A stretch of DNA of 64,000 bases from Oceanococcus atlanticus (lineage in GTDB: Bacteria > Pseudomonadota > Gammaproteobacteria > Nevskiales > Oceanococcaceae): assembly GCF_002088235.1 (NCBI RefSeq), contig NZ_AQQV01000001.1:1426001-1490000 (forward strand), written 5' to 3'. Positions within the stretch are counted from its first letter, which is position 1. The number at the start of each line of letters is the position of its first letter. The position numbers were made by a program, and so were the translations under genes. Below are positions 1 to 9,027 of the stretch, one piece after another. The notes under the pieces were generated by a model. That model saw only the letters and a list, made by a program, of their open reading frames with translations. It had not been told where the DNA came from and did not search any database.

Positions 1-738
1 CAGCCGTCACGCCGCCCGACCGACGGCCGTTACGGCGAAAACCCCAATCGCCTGCAGCACTACTACCAGTTTCAGGTTCTGCTCAAGCCCTCGCCGGATA
101 ACATTCAGGAGCTCTACCTGGAGTCGCTCAAAGCGCTCGGCTTTGACCTGCTTACCCACGACGTGCGCTTCGTCGAAGACAACTGGGAATCACCCACGCT
201 GGGCGCCTGGGGCCTGGGCTGGGAAGTCTGGCTGAACGGCATGGAAGTCACCCAGTTCACCTATTTCCAGCAGGTCGGCGGCCTCGAGTGCCGTCCGGTT
301 TCCGGTGAAATCACCTACGGCCTGGAGCGCCTGGCCATGTATATCCAGGGCGTGGACTCGGTCTACGACCTGATCTGGGCGCGCGATGGCGACAACGTAA
401 CCACCTACGGCGACGTGTTTCACCAAAACGAGGTCGAGCAATCGGCGTACAACTTCCTGCACGCCGACACCCAGGTTCTGTTTCAGGCTTTTGATGACGC
501 CGAGCGCATGTGCAACAACCTGATCGAAAAATCCTTGCCGCTGCCGGCCTATGAACAGGTCCTGCGCGCCTCACACAACTTCAACCTGCTGGATGCGCGC
601 TCGGCCATCTCGGTCACCGAACGCCAGGCTTACATTCTGCGCGTGCGCGCTCTGGCTAAAGCCTGCGCTGAAGCCTACTACGCGGCGCGCGAGGCCCTGG
701 GCTTCCCCATGGCCAAGCAGTCGGAGGGCCAAGCATGA
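1..738 (+). CDS. glyQ: Glycyl-tRNA synthetase alpha subunit, 5' end missing
   Basis: Catalytic subunit of the heterotetrameric (alpha2beta2) glycyl-tRNA synthetase, which charges tRNA-Gly in the cytoplasm. The frame is open from base 1 and begins with [20 protein letters not shown], a signature that sits about 56 residues into the E. coli protein, so roughly that much is outside the window. 245 residues are visible, running through the class II core ([19 protein letters not shown], then [11 protein letters not shown]) to a normal C-terminus. The stop overlaps the glyS start by four bases (ATGA at 735-738), the usual glyQS arrangement and a sign of translational coupling for two subunits made in equal amounts. 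Identification is certain; only the true start cannot be seen. Confidence 0.97.
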   Translation, partial: QPSRRPTDGRYGENPNRLQHYYQFQVLLKPSPDNIQELYLESLKALGFDLLTHDVRFVEDNWESPTLGAWGLGWEVWLNGMEVTQFTYFQQVGGLECRPVSGEITYGLERLAMYIQGVDSVYDLIWARDGDNVTTYGDVFHQNEVEQSAYNFLHADTQVLFQAFDDAERMCNNLIEKSLPLPAYEQVLRASHNFNLLDARSAISVTERQAYILRVRALAKACAEAYYAAREALGFPMAKQSEGQA

Positions 739-2798
739 GCCAGCACGATCTGCTGATTGAAATCGCCTGCGAGGAACTGCCCGCACGCTTCATGGCGCCG
801 CTGGCCGACGCCCTGCTTGACAGCTTCAGCAACGGGCTGAAAACCGCCGGGGTCAGCTTTGGCGCGACCCGGCGCTTCGCCACGCCGCGGCGCATTGCCG
901 CCCTGCTGCGAGATGTCGCCAGCATGCAGCCTGACCAATCGGTCGAGCGACGCGGCCCTGCGGTTGCTGCCGCCTACCGTGACGGTCAGCCGACCAAAGC
1001 GGCCGAAGGCTTTGCTCGCGGCTGTGGCGTTACGCTTGAGCAGCTCAGCACCATCGAGACCGACAAGGGCGAGTACCTGTACTACGCCAGCACGCAACCC
1101 GGCCTGCCCTTGGCCGAACTGTTGCAAGGCCTGTTCGATGAAACCCTCAAGCGCATGGATGAACTGGTCCCCAAACGCATGCGCTGGGGTGCCGGCGATG
1201 CCAGCTTCGTACGCCCGGTGCACAGTCTGATCGCGCTGCATGGCGACAGCGTTCTGCCGCTTCAGGCCTTTGGCCTGCACGCCGACCGCACCACCTGCGG
1301 ACACCGCTTCCACGCACCCGACACGATCACGCTGAAGCAGGCCGGTGACTATGAACAGGCGCTGGAACAGGCGTTCGTGCTGGCTGATGCAGCCAGCCGC
1401 AAAGCCAAGATCCGCAAGCAGGTCGAAACCGTCGCCCAGGGTCGCGCCCTGATCGACGAAGGCCTGCTGGATGAAGTGACCGCGCTGGTGGAATGGCCAG
1501 AACCGATTCTGGGACGTTTTGACGAGGAATTCCTGCAACTGCCGGAAGAGGTTATTGTCACCACGATCCAGGAACATCAGCGCTATTTCCCGGTATATGA
1601 CGACAAAGGCGCGATCAGCCCCGAGTTCGTCACCGTCGCCAACCTGCGCAGCCGCGATGCCGCCCAAGTCACCGCCGGAAACGAAAAAGTGGTCCGGCCG
1701 CGCCTGACTGACGCCCTGTTCTTCTGGCAACAGGATCTCAAAACCGATGTCAGCGTGTGGCTCGACAAGCTGACCAAAGTGACCTACATCAAAGGCCTCG
1801 GCAGTCTGGCCGACAAAACCCAGCGCATGCAGGCGCTGGCTGCACGGCTCGCAGCAGCCTTCTCGGTGGAGCCAACGCTAGCCGCCAGGGCCAGCGAGCT
1901 GGCCAAGGCGGACCTGGCCAGCATGGCGGTGTACGAGATGCCCGAGCTGCAAGGCATTATGGGCGGCCACTACGCACGCCATCGCGGCGAAGCCGACGCC
2001 GTGGCCCAGGCGATTGCACAGCACTATCAGCCGGAAGGCCCTGACGATGCCATTCCGAGCGCCCCGCTTGGCGCCGTCACCGCGCTGGCCGACAAGCTGG
2101 ACACCTTGATCTGCCTGTTCTCGCAAGACGAGTTACGCCCGACCAGTTCGAAAGATCCGTATGGCGCACGCCGCGCGGCTCTGGGGGTGATCCGGATTCT
2201 GGCCGGCTTCAATGCGCAGCTGCCGCTTGATGCGCTGATCGATCAAGCCGGTCAGGACAGCACGCTGCACAAACTTGGTGCACCAGCCCGGGACGAGTTA
2301 CTCAAATTCCTGCGCGACCGACTGCGCGTCTGGCTCGGCGCCCAGGGCTTTGATGCGCGCATCATCGAAGCCGTACTTAGCGGCCACCAAGCGCTGAATG
2401 TCACCGACAGCCTGCAACGCTGTCAGGCGCTCAAGGACATGCAGGACAATCCCGCGTTCGAGCAACTGGCCGCAGCCAACAAGCGTATTCGCAATATCCT
2501 CGGCGACAACCGCGATCTGAAGAGCAATCCCGAGGCGCTGATCGAAGCCGCAGAACAGGCCTTGCAGCAGGCCTTGCAAACCAGCCAGGCGCCGTTCGAG
2601 CAGGCTTTGTCGGCACGTGATTATGTCGGCGCCATGAATGCGCTGGCCGAATTGTCCGCACCGATTACCCAGTTCTTCGACGAAGTGCTGGTCAATGCGG
2701 ACGATGACACGCTACGCCAGGCGCGCCACGCACTGCTCGAGGTCTTTGCCCGCCGTTGCAGCGCACTGGCGGACTTTGCCGCACTCAGCAGCGGCTAA
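735..2798 (+). CDS. glyS: Glycyl-tRNA synthetase beta subunit
   Basis: Beta subunit of glycyl-tRNA synthetase; in this family it carries the tRNA-recognition and anticodon-binding parts that serve the GlyQ catalytic subunit. The 687-residue length matches the E. coli protein (689). The N-terminus [22 protein letters not shown] and the internal blocks [20 protein letters not shown] and [16 protein letters not shown] are typical of GlyS. The C-terminal 150 residues hold the helical anticodon-binding region ([11 protein letters not shown]). Translation starts inside the end of glyQ. It is the last gene of this operon, followed by a large inverted repeat and a convergent nitroreductase gene. Confidence 0.97.
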   Translation: MSQHDLLIEIACEELPARFMAPLADALLDSFSNGLKTAGVSFGATRRFATPRRIAALLRDVASMQPDQSVERRGPAVAAAYRDGQPTKAAEGFARGCGVTLEQLSTIETDKGEYLYYASTQPGLPLAELLQGLFDETLKRMDELVPKRMRWGAGDASFVRPVHSLIALHGDSVLPLQAFGLHADRTTCGHRFHAPDTITLKQAGDYEQALEQAFVLADAASRKAKIRKQVETVAQGRALIDEGLLDEVTALVEWPEPILGRFDEEFLQLPEEVIVTTIQEHQRYFPVYDDKGAISPEFVTVANLRSRDAAQVTAGNEKVVRPRLTDALFFWQQDLKTDVSVWLDKLTKVTYIKGLGSLADKTQRMQALAARLAAAFSVEPTLAARASELAKADLASMAVYEMPELQGIMGGHYARHRGEADAVAQAIAQHYQPEGPDDAIPSAPLGAVTALADKLDTLICLFSQDELRPTSSKDPYGARRAALGVIRILAGFNAQLPLDALIDQAGQDSTLHKLGAPARDELLKFLRDRLRVWLGAQGFDARIIEAVLSGHQALNVTDSLQRCQALKDMQDNPAFEQLAAANKRIRNILGDNRDLKSNPEALIEAAEQALQQALQTSQAPFEQALSARDYVGAMNALAELSAPITQFFDEVLVNADDDTLRQARHALLEVFARRCSALADFAALSSG

Positions 2799-2800
2799 GA

Positions 2801-2882
2801 CAGGCGCCCCCGGCTGGCCTTTATCACTTGGGCGGGCCGCGCCTTGCGCACGCGGCTTCAGCCAGCCTGTTGGGGGCACCTG
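2801..2882. repeat. Long imperfect hairpin after glyS
   Basis: An 82-base two-level inverted repeat three bases after the glyS stop. The outer arms are CAGGCGCCCCCGGCTGGC (2801-2818) and the matching GCCAGCC...GGGGGCACCTG (2861-2882). The inner arms are GCCGCG (2836-2841) and CGCGGC (2851-2856). No T-run follows on the plus strand, so it is not a textbook intrinsic terminator. It could still block or stabilise the convergent glyS and nitroreductase transcripts, or be a copy of a genomic repeat. Confidence 0.5.
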
Positions 2883-2944
2883 ATCGTATTGCAGGGCAAG
2901 GCCCCTAGGGGCGTCCAGTTCGGGTGACCGAGGTCACCGGCTGA

Positions 2945-3682
2945 TCACACTTCGTGAATGAAGCGTTCACGCTCGAAGCGGAACTGACGATGATAAAGAC
3001 CATCGTCGGCGCGTCGCCCAGCGGCCACAATCATCACGATGAAGGCATCACGCGGCAACGGCACGATCTTGCGCACGCGGGCATCGTCGTAGCCTTCCAT
3101 GGGGCAGGTGTCGTAACCGTGGGCGCGAAACGCGAGCATCAGGTTTTCCGCCGCCAGCGCAGCTGTTTTGCACGCCCACAGCTGCATATCGGTACTGCTG
3201 TTGGGCCAGCGCGGCGCCGGTGAGCGGATACCGGTGACATCGCGAATCAACTTCTTCAGACGCCCGAACGGATCCAGCGGCAAGGTGCCGTAGTGCACTC
3301 GGGTACCAACGGTGTAGTACTTCTCGACAATCCGCGGCACGGTTTCTTCCGGCCAGTAGTCAAGCATTTCCGCACTGTGCTGTTTCCAGGTGCGAGTGCG
3401 CCCGCACACCACGATCAGCTCCGCGGCGGTTTTAGCCGCATTCTGGTTCAAACACGCCGGACCCAGGGCTTTTTTCTTGTCGGGCGACACCACCCGATAG
3501 AAATCCCAGGGCTGCAGATTGGACGAGTTGGGCGCCAGCAGGGCCATGTCCAGACAATCATGAACGATGTCGTCGGGAATCGGCTCGTCGGTAAACCGGC
3601 GCACCGAACGCCGCGTGGTCACGACCTTGCGGAATTCCTCAACGTCGATTTCAGGCAGCGGCGGTGCGGTGTAACGACTCAT
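2945..3682 (-). CDS. Nitroreductase-family flavoprotein
   Basis: FMN-dependent oxidoreductase of the nitroreductase fold; such enzymes reduce nitroaromatics, quinones, enones or related substrates with NAD(P)H. The N-terminal phosphate-binding signature TRRSVRRFTDEPIPDD (about residues 23-38) and the block LLAPNSSNLQPWDFYRVV (about 49-66) are family hallmarks. The C-terminal part ends in the usual VMIVAAGRR-type strand. At 245 residues it is longer than minimal NfsB-type enzymes (about 217), with an insert around residues 95-155. The start ATG overlaps the stop of the upstream enoyl-CoA hydratase-like gene as ATGA, so the two are probably co-translated and may act in one acyl or enone pathway. 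The substrate cannot be deduced. Confidence 0.85.
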   Translation of the reverse strand: MSRYTAPPLPEIDVEEFRKVVTTRRSVRRFTDEPIPDDIVHDCLDMALLAPNSSNLQPWDFYRVVSPDKKKALGPACLNQNAAKTAAELIVVCGRTRTWKQHSAEMLDYWPEETVPRIVEKYYTVGTRVHYGTLPLDPFGRLKKLIRDVTGIRSPAPRWPNSSTDMQLWACKTAALAAENLMLAFRAHGYDTCPMEGYDDARVRKIVPLPRDAFIVMIVAAGRRADDGLYHRQFRFERERFIHEV

Positions 3683-4434
3683 TTGGACAGAAACCCGGCG
3701 AGACGCTCGGCGCTGTCATCCAGCGCATAGATGCGCGCGTTCTCGTAGGCCAAGCCGGCATCCAGCGACGCCCCTTGAGTCCGCCGATACAGGTCCTTGT
3801 ATGCGGCCAGCGCCTGCGCACTGTTCGCGGCAATACGCTGACACAGCGCCGCCACATGATCGTCCAGCGCATCACGTGGCACAGCATCACAAGCCAGGCC
3901 GATAGTCACCGCTTCTGCGCCTTTGACGGTGCGCGCGGTGAACGACAATTCGCGGGCGCGCTGGGCGCCGACTCGTTGCGGCAGACGCTGGCTCATGCCC
4001 CAACTCGGACGCAGCCCCCACTTGGCATGGGTATCACCAAAACCGGCTTCCTCGGCGCAGACCAGCAAGTCGCAGGCCAGGGCCAGCTCCAGGGCACCGG
4101 TGTAGCAATGACCGTTGACCTTGGCGATAACCGGTTGCGGCGCGTTCTCGATCGCATCGATGAGGCGCCGCGCCGGGGCATCCAGAATCTCGCCGACCGA
4201 CCCGTTAACCAACTCGACCTTGCCCAGGGCCTTGAGATCCACACCCGCCGAGAAAGCCTTGCCGGCGCCGGTGATGACGATGACTTTGATCGCCGCATCG
4301 CTCGCCAGCGCACGCACATGGTCACCGGCCACGCTGAGCATGTCCGGGGTCAGCGCATTCATCGCATCCGGGCGATTGAAAATCAGGGTGGCAACGGCAT
4401 CGTCGCGCTCAAGCAGCACAGAGCTCACAGGCAT
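3679..4434 (-). CDS. Enoyl-CoA hydratase/isomerase (crotonase) family protein
   Basis: 251-residue crotonase-fold protein acting on acyl-CoA thioesters. The CoA/oxyanion segment ITGAGKAFSAGVDLKALGKV (about residues 56-75) and the second oxyanion block GALELALACDLLVCAEEAGF (about 112-131) are clear. In true hydratases two glutamates act: the one in GALELA is present, but the second, in the QPE-type motif, is replaced by GDTHAKWG. The protein may therefore be an isomerase, a decarboxylase or another crotonase-type enzyme rather than a standard hydratase. It overlaps the nitroreductase gene by four bases (ATGA) and is transcribed first. Confidence 0.85.
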   Translation of the reverse strand: MPVSSVLLERDDAVATLIFNRPDAMNALTPDMLSVAGDHVRALASDAAIKVIVITGAGKAFSAGVDLKALGKVELVNGSVGEILDAPARRLIDAIENAPQPVIAKVNGHCYTGALELALACDLLVCAEEAGFGDTHAKWGLRPSWGMSQRLPQRVGAQRARELSFTARTVKGAEAVTIGLACDAVPRDALDDHVAALCQRIAANSAQALAAYKDLYRRTQGASLDAGLAYENARIYALDDSAERLAGFLSK

Positions 4435-4475
4435 GGTCCTTGGGGATACAGGCCCACGATTGTAACCAAGCCGGC

Positions 4476-4733
4476 TTAATCCTGAACCTGGATGCGCTGG
4501 CGGTTCTTTTCGAAGGTTTTAACCCCGATGTATGGCACATTCTGGATCTCATCCGGCGAACGAAACGGCCCATGCGCCTCGCGGTAGCGCACGATGCGGT
4601 CGGCCAGCACACTACCGATACCACTCAACTCCTCGTCCAGACGCTCGCGGCTGGCGGTGTTGATGTTGACGGGCGCAGCCCAAACCCAGGTGTGAATCAG
4701 CACCGCCAACAGCATGCTTATGAATCGCCCCAT
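4476..4733 (-). CDS. ComEA-like helix-hairpin-helix DNA-binding protein
   Basis: Small exported protein of 85 residues. It starts with a signal peptide (MGRFISMLLAVLIHTWVWAA) followed directly by VNINTASRERLDEELSGIGS, the signature of the ComEA helix-hairpin-helix domain. A second hairpin covers FRSPDEIQNVPYIGVKTFEK. Short ComEA-type proteins of gammaproteobacteria bind incoming double-stranded DNA in the periplasm during natural transformation, although many lack experimental support. No other competence gene is in the window. It lies 41 bases upstream of the enoyl-CoA hydratase-like gene on the same strand and is divergent from the acyl-CoA dehydrogenases. Confidence 0.85.
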   Translation of the reverse strand: MGRFISMLLAVLIHTWVWAAPVNINTASRERLDEELSGIGSVLADRIVRYREAHGPFRSPDEIQNVPYIGVKTFEKNRQRIQVQD

Positions 4734-4826
4734 GGCGACACCTCAAAACAGGAAAGCTCATGCACGGTTACGCGGATTCACTGAAAATCCGGACACGCTC
4801 GCCCATGGATGACGCCTTGGTCGATC

Positions 4827-4855
4827 TATGATTCAATGCGGAAAGTCCTCTTTCC
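4827..4855 (+). promoter_or_regulatory. Candidate promoter and palindrome before the acyl-CoA dehydrogenases
   Basis: A TATGAT -10-like hexamer (4827-4832) is followed, where transcription would begin, by the palindrome GGAAAGTCCTCTTTCC (4840-4855, six-base arms, four-base centre). No convincing -35 is seen. The palindrome could be an operator. This placement also argues that the ATG at 4828 lies in the promoter and is not the gene start. Confidence 0.3.
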
Positions 4856-4896
4856 TGTTTCATTTCGCTCACCCGAACATCCCGGAGACTGCGCTC

Positions 4897-6216
4897 ATGC
4901 CGAAACGGCAACGCGATGTACAAGGCCTGGGGCTGGCGGCGCTCAACCGCCTGGCCGGCTCCAAGGCGCTGGACAGGCTTGGCCTCAAAAAGCCTACGGA
5001 GAAAGCCCTCTATCAAGCCAGTCGTACGGGCTTCAAAGTGGCCGGCACAGCCGGACGCCAGTTCAAGGCGGTCAAGAACCTGCTCAGCCCGGCGCGCATG
5101 GAAAACCACCAGCCCACCGATCTGTTCGATCTGACACCAACAGAAGAGCAGGCCATGGTGGTCGAGTCGGTGCGCCGCTTCGCCGAACAAGCCTTGCGCC
5201 CGGCCGCAGAGGATGCCGAAAAACACAGCGAGATCGCCGAAGAGGTCTGGAGCGGCGCGTTCGAACTGGGCTTAAGCCTGATGGCGGTGCCGGAAGCATT
5301 GGGCGGCGCCGGCAGCGAACGCTCACCGATCAGCTCTGCGCTGGTTGCCGAAGCCCTGGCCTGGGGCGACATGGGTCAGGCGCTGGCGCTGATGGCGCCG
5401 GTTGGCGTGGCCAATGCCCTGGCCGCCTGGGGCAACAGCGACCAGCAGATGCGGTATCTGGCCGCATTTGCTGAAGATGATCCACCTGACGCGGCACTGG
5501 CCCTGCTCGAGCCCACCGCGCTGGCCGACCCCACGCGCCCTGCCTGTCACGGCCTACGGGACGGCAACAGCGCGCACTGGCGGATCAGCGGTGAAAAAGC
5601 CCTGGTGCCGCTCGGTCCGTTCGCCGATCTGCTGGTCGTCAGCGCCGATCTGGAAGGCCTTGGCCCACGGCTGGCGCTGATCGAAGGCGACAGCCGCGGG
5701 CTCAGCGCCACACCCGAACCGGCCATGGGCCTGCGCGCCGCCAGTCTGGGCCGGGTTGTTCTGGATCAGGTGCGCATCGCCGAAAGCGACATCCTGGGTG
5801 ATGAGCAGGCCTTTCAGCAGGCCATCGCACTGGCCCGGTTGGGCTGGTGTGCGCTGGCTGTTGGTACCTGCCAGGCGGTGCTCGACTACGTGATTCCCTA
5901 TGTCAACGAACGCAAGGCGTTTGGCGAGCCGGTCAGCCATCGCCAGGGCGTGGCCTTTACCGTGGCCAACATGGGCCTGGAGCTGGATGCCATGCGCCTG
6001 ATGATGTGGCGCGCCACGGCGCGTGCAGAACAGGGCCAGGACTTCCAGCGCGAGGCCGCGCTGGCCCACCGCTACTGTGCCGACAAGGCCATGCAGATCG
6101 GCAGCGACGGTGTGCAGATGCTGGGCGGACACGGCTACGTCAAGGAACATCCGGTGGAGCGCTGGTACCGCGACCTGCGCGCCATTGCCAATCTGGAAGG
6201 GGGGCTGCTGCTGTGA
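4897..6216 (+). CDS. Acyl-CoA dehydrogenase-like subunit (degenerate)
   Basis: 439-residue acyl-CoA dehydrogenase fold, start chosen at ATG 4897 preceded by CCGGAG. It opens with a basic extension of about 65 residues (MPKRQRDVQGLGLAALNRLA and onward) not found in typical family members. Then come the helical N-domain (TPTEEQAMVVESVRRFAEQA), a beta domain and the C-terminal helical bundle with GSDGVQMLGGHGYVKEHPVE. The FAD/acyl-binding motif, normally like TEPGxGSD, is eroded to LLEPTALADPTRPA. The chain stops at NLEGGLLL: the catalytic-Glu position is kept but the final helix is missing. It overlaps the next dehydrogenase gene (GTGA), suggesting a heteromeric enzyme in which this is the partner subunit. 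Confidence 0.85.
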   Translation: MPKRQRDVQGLGLAALNRLAGSKALDRLGLKKPTEKALYQASRTGFKVAGTAGRQFKAVKNLLSPARMENHQPTDLFDLTPTEEQAMVVESVRRFAEQALRPAAEDAEKHSEIAEEVWSGAFELGLSLMAVPEALGGAGSERSPISSALVAEALAWGDMGQALALMAPVGVANALAAWGNSDQQMRYLAAFAEDDPPDAALALLEPTALADPTRPACHGLRDGNSAHWRISGEKALVPLGPFADLLVVSADLEGLGPRLALIEGDSRGLSATPEPAMGLRAASLGRVVLDQVRIAESDILGDEQAFQQAIALARLGWCALAVGTCQAVLDYVIPYVNERKAFGEPVSHRQGVAFTVANMGLELDAMRLMMWRATARAEQGQDFQREAALAHRYCADKAMQIGSDGVQMLGGHGYVKEHPVERWYRDLRAIANLEGGLLL

Positions 6217-7421
6217 TACGTCTCGAAGAACCACGCAAATTCCGCATGCTGGTGCACCAGGCCAACCAGGTCGCCAGCGAAATCTTCCGCCCCAACTCGC
6301 GCAAGTACGACCGCGCCGAACACGATTACCCCAAAGAACTCGACATGCTGTCGGCCTTGATGGACGGCATGAATGACGGCGGCGACCGCGGTGCCGGCAC
6401 CGCCGGCCTGGCCCGCGCGGCCGCGGACAGCGATGGCATCGTTAATGGCGCCAACATGAGCACGGTGCTGGGGCTGATCGAGCTGTGCTGGGGTGATGTC
6501 GGTCTGGCCCTGTCACTGCCACGCCAGGGGCTGGGCAATGCGGCCATTGCTGCGGTGGCCAACGACGAACAGAAAAAAGCCCTGCGCGGTTGCTGGGCCG
6601 GCATGGCCATCACCGAACCGGGCTGCGGCTCGGATTCAGCCGCCATCCGCACCACCGCGGTGCGCGATGGCGACGAATTCGTGATCAATGGCGAGAAGAT
6701 TTTCGTGACCGCCGGCCAACGCTGCGACCACGTGGTGGTGTGGGCCTCGCTCGATCCCAAAAAAGGGCGCGCGGCGATCAAATCCTTCGTCGTATCCAAG
6801 GACAACCCGGGCATGAAGGTGCTGCGTCTGGAGCACAAGCTGGGCATCCGTTCATCAGATACGGCAACCATCGTGTTCGAGAACTGCCGGGTGCCGCGCA
6901 GCGCTTTGCTGGGCAGCGAAGAGATTGACACCAAACAGGGCTTCGGCGGGGTCATGCAGACCTTCGACAACACCCGCCCGGTGGTCGCCGCCATGGCGAT
7001 CGGCGTGGCCCGGGCAGCGCTGGAGCGCACCCGTGAACTGCTCGAACAGGCCGGACTTTCGCCCGCGGACTACGCCGCCGACCGCTGGCGCATGCCTGCA
7101 GCCGTCGCCACCTTCCATGAGCTGGAAGCCGAATGGGAGGCCGCCCGCCTGCTGACCCTGCGCGCGGCGTGGATGGCCGACAACGGCCAGCCCAATTCAT
7201 TGCAGGCCTCGATGAGCAAGGCCAAAGCCGGGCGCATGGCCACCCAGGTCACGCTGAAATGCGCCGAGCTGGGCGGTGCGCTGGGCTATTCCGAAGATGA
7301 GCTGCTGGAAAAATGGGCGCGCGACTCCAAGATTCTCGACATTTTCGAAGGCACCCAGCAGATTCAGTTGCTGATCGTTGCCCGTCGGCTGCTCGGCAAG
7401 TCTTCCGCTGAACTGAAATGA
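6213..7421 (+). CDS. Acyl-CoA dehydrogenase
   Basis: 402-residue flavoenzyme that forms the trans-2-enoyl-CoA and passes electrons to ETF. The start is GTG 6213, overlapping the previous stop as GTGA; the open frame continues upstream but without family similarity. The FAD/acyl-CoA loop AITEPGCGSDSAAIRTTAVR (about residues 131-150), VINGEKIFVTAG and GIRSSDTATIVFENCRVPRS are intact. The catalytic glutamate sits in ILDIFEGTQQIQ near the C-terminus. Compared with the preceding gene this copy keeps all catalytic features, so it is likely the active subunit of a two-gene enzyme. Chain-length preference cannot be read from sequence. The etfDBA genes about 13 kb away would accept its electrons. Confidence 0.92.
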   Translation: MIRLEEPRKFRMLVHQANQVASEIFRPNSRKYDRAEHDYPKELDMLSALMDGMNDGGDRGAGTAGLARAAADSDGIVNGANMSTVLGLIELCWGDVGLALSLPRQGLGNAAIAAVANDEQKKALRGCWAGMAITEPGCGSDSAAIRTTAVRDGDEFVINGEKIFVTAGQRCDHVVVWASLDPKKGRAAIKSFVVSKDNPGMKVLRLEHKLGIRSSDTATIVFENCRVPRSALLGSEEIDTKQGFGGVMQTFDNTRPVVAAMAIGVARAALERTRELLEQAGLSPADYAADRWRMPAAVATFHELEAEWEAARLLTLRAAWMADNGQPNSLQASMSKAKAGRMATQVTLKCAELGGALGYSEDELLEKWARDSKILDIFEGTQQIQLLIVARRLLGKSSAELK

Positions 7422-7430
7422 AGCCAGACA

Positions 7431-7464
7431 GATGCTGCGTTTGACGCACCGCAGCATCACTTTT
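7431..7464 (+). terminator. Terminator-like hairpin after the acyl-CoA dehydrogenases
   Basis: Perfect 9-bp stem GATGCTGCG (7431-7439) / CGCAGCATC (7450-7458) with a 10-base loop, followed by ACTTTTAAAA. The T-run is short, so termination may be partial and allow read-through into the fabG-type gene. Confidence 0.5.
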
Positions 7465-7597
7465 AAAATCCGACAAGTCTTGTTGTCTGATTGGCGGCGC
7501 GGGATACTCGCCCGCCAGTCCGTATCGCGGTAACGCAACCGTTTCCACCGCGATCTGAACCCTACCCAATCCGCCCACATCCCTACGGGGGAGCATC

Positions 7598-8959
7598 ATG
7601 AGCGACTTTCTTCTGCGCCTGGCCGAGCAGCCGGCAACCCGTTCCCTGATCAAGTCCATCGGCCTGCCGACGCCACAGAAACTGGCCCGTGCTTCAGGCG
7701 CCTACGCTGACGAACCGCTGGCCGGCCGTCGCGTGCTGTTTGGCGCAAGCCAGGGCGCTTTTGCCGCCAACACGGTGGAAAACGCCCTCAAGGATGCGGG
7801 CGCCGATCTGGACAAATCCGCACCCACCACTCTGGGCGACGAACACAAATTCAACGCCCTGGTGTTTGACGCCACCGGCCTGACCGGCGCGTCCGATCTG
7901 CGCCAGCTGTACGATTTCTTCCACCCGGTGATCCGCAAGATCAAAGCCAACGCGCGCATTGTGGTGCTGGCCCAGAACCCGGCCACCGCAGCCGACGTGC
8001 ACAGCAGCACCGCAGCCCGCGCCGTGGAAGGCTTTGTCCGCTCCATGGGCAAGGAAATCGGCAAGAAAGGCGCAACCGCCAATCTGATCAACGTGCAGAA
8101 AGGCGCGGAGAAATACAGCGTTGGTCCGCTGCGCTTCTTCCTGTCGGATCACTCGACCTATGTCGACGCCCAGGCCGTCACCGTGAACAAGCCGAAGAAG
8201 GCACCGACCAAGATTGCCTACAGCCAGGCTCTGGCCGGCAAGACCGCGCTGGTCACCGGTGGTGCACGCGGTATCGGCGCGGCAACCGCAGCGCGACTCG
8301 CCGCTGAAGGCGCCAAAGTGGTGGTGCTGGATATCCCGGCAGATGCCGAGACCCTGCAGGCCACGGCTGACCGCATCGGCGGCGAAGCCCTGGCCCTGGA
8401 TATCACCGGTGCCGACACGCCGCAAGCCATTGTTGACTACTTCAGCAGCAAGGGCGGCCTGGACATCGTGGTCCACAACGCCGGCGTGACCCGCGACAAG
8501 ACCCTGGCCAACATGAAGGAGAAGTTCTGGGACATGGTCCAGGCAATCAACCTGGAAGCCATTCTGCGGGTTGACGATGCACTGCTTGAAGCCGGCACCC
8601 TGAACGATCACGCCCGCGTGGTCTGCCTGTCGTCGATCGGCGGCATCGCCGGCAACATGGGCCAGACCAACTACGGCGCAACCAAAGCCGGCCTGATCGG
8701 CTATGTGGCTGCACGTTCCGACGAGCTGGCTGCCAAGGGCATCATCTTCAACGCCGCCGCACCGGGCTTCATCGAGACCCGCATGACGGCCGAAATGCCG
8801 CTGATGATTCGCGAAGCCGGTCGTCGCATGAACTCGATGTCGCAGGGCGGCCTGCCGGAAGATGTGGCCGAACTGATCTGCTTCCTGTCCACGCCGGGTG
8901 CCGCCGGTATCGCTGGCAACGTGGTGCGGGTCTGCGGTCAGAGCCTGATCGGGGCTTAA
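7598..8959 (+). CDS. FabG4-type 3-oxoacyl-(ACP/CoA) reductase
   Basis: 453-residue high-molecular-weight FabG. An N-terminal flavodoxin-like, non-catalytic domain (residues 1 to about 205) precedes a C-terminal short-chain dehydrogenase domain. The latter has the cofactor motif TGGARGIG (220-227), HNAG (293-296), catalytic serine in VVCLSSIGG (345/346) and YGATK (Tyr359, Lys363). Characterised FabG4 proteins reduce or oxidise beta-ketoacyl-CoA with NAD(H). Its position behind two acyl-CoA dehydrogenases fits a role in beta-oxidation or acyl-chain remodelling rather than primary fatty acid synthesis. The start ATG 7598 follows CTACGGGGGAGC, a strong ribosome-binding site. The 176-base leader has no gene. 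Confidence 0.93.
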   Translation: MSDFLLRLAEQPATRSLIKSIGLPTPQKLARASGAYADEPLAGRRVLFGASQGAFAANTVENALKDAGADLDKSAPTTLGDEHKFNALVFDATGLTGASDLRQLYDFFHPVIRKIKANARIVVLAQNPATAADVHSSTAARAVEGFVRSMGKEIGKKGATANLINVQKGAEKYSVGPLRFFLSDHSTYVDAQAVTVNKPKKAPTKIAYSQALAGKTALVTGGARGIGAATAARLAAEGAKVVVLDIPADAETLQATADRIGGEALALDITGADTPQAIVDYFSSKGGLDIVVHNAGVTRDKTLANMKEKFWDMVQAINLEAILRVDDALLEAGTLNDHARVVCLSSIGGIAGNMGQTNYGATKAGLIGYVAARSDELAAKGIIFNAAAPGFIETRMTAEMPLMIREAGRRMNSMSQGGLPEDVAELICFLSTPGAAGIAGNVVRVCGQSLIGA

Positions 8960-8993
8960 GCCCGGGCCGGCCTGCGCCGGCACGCCAGATACA

Positions 8994-9020
8994 ACGGCGG
9001 GCCCAGTGCCCGCCGTTTTT
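8994..9020 (+). terminator. Intrinsic terminator of the FabG4-type gene
   Basis: ACGGCGGGC (8994-9002), loop CCAGT, GCCCGCCGT (9008-9016), then TTTT. It ends the reductase transcript a few bases before the convergent sodium-channel gene. Confidence 0.85.
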
Positions 9021-9027
9021 GTATGCG

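Noticed and set aside
4828-4896. Upstream ATG extending the first acyl-CoA dehydrogenase by 23 residues
   Set aside because: The ATG overlaps a TATGAT promoter element, lacks a ribosome-binding site, and the added peptide is not protein-like for this family.
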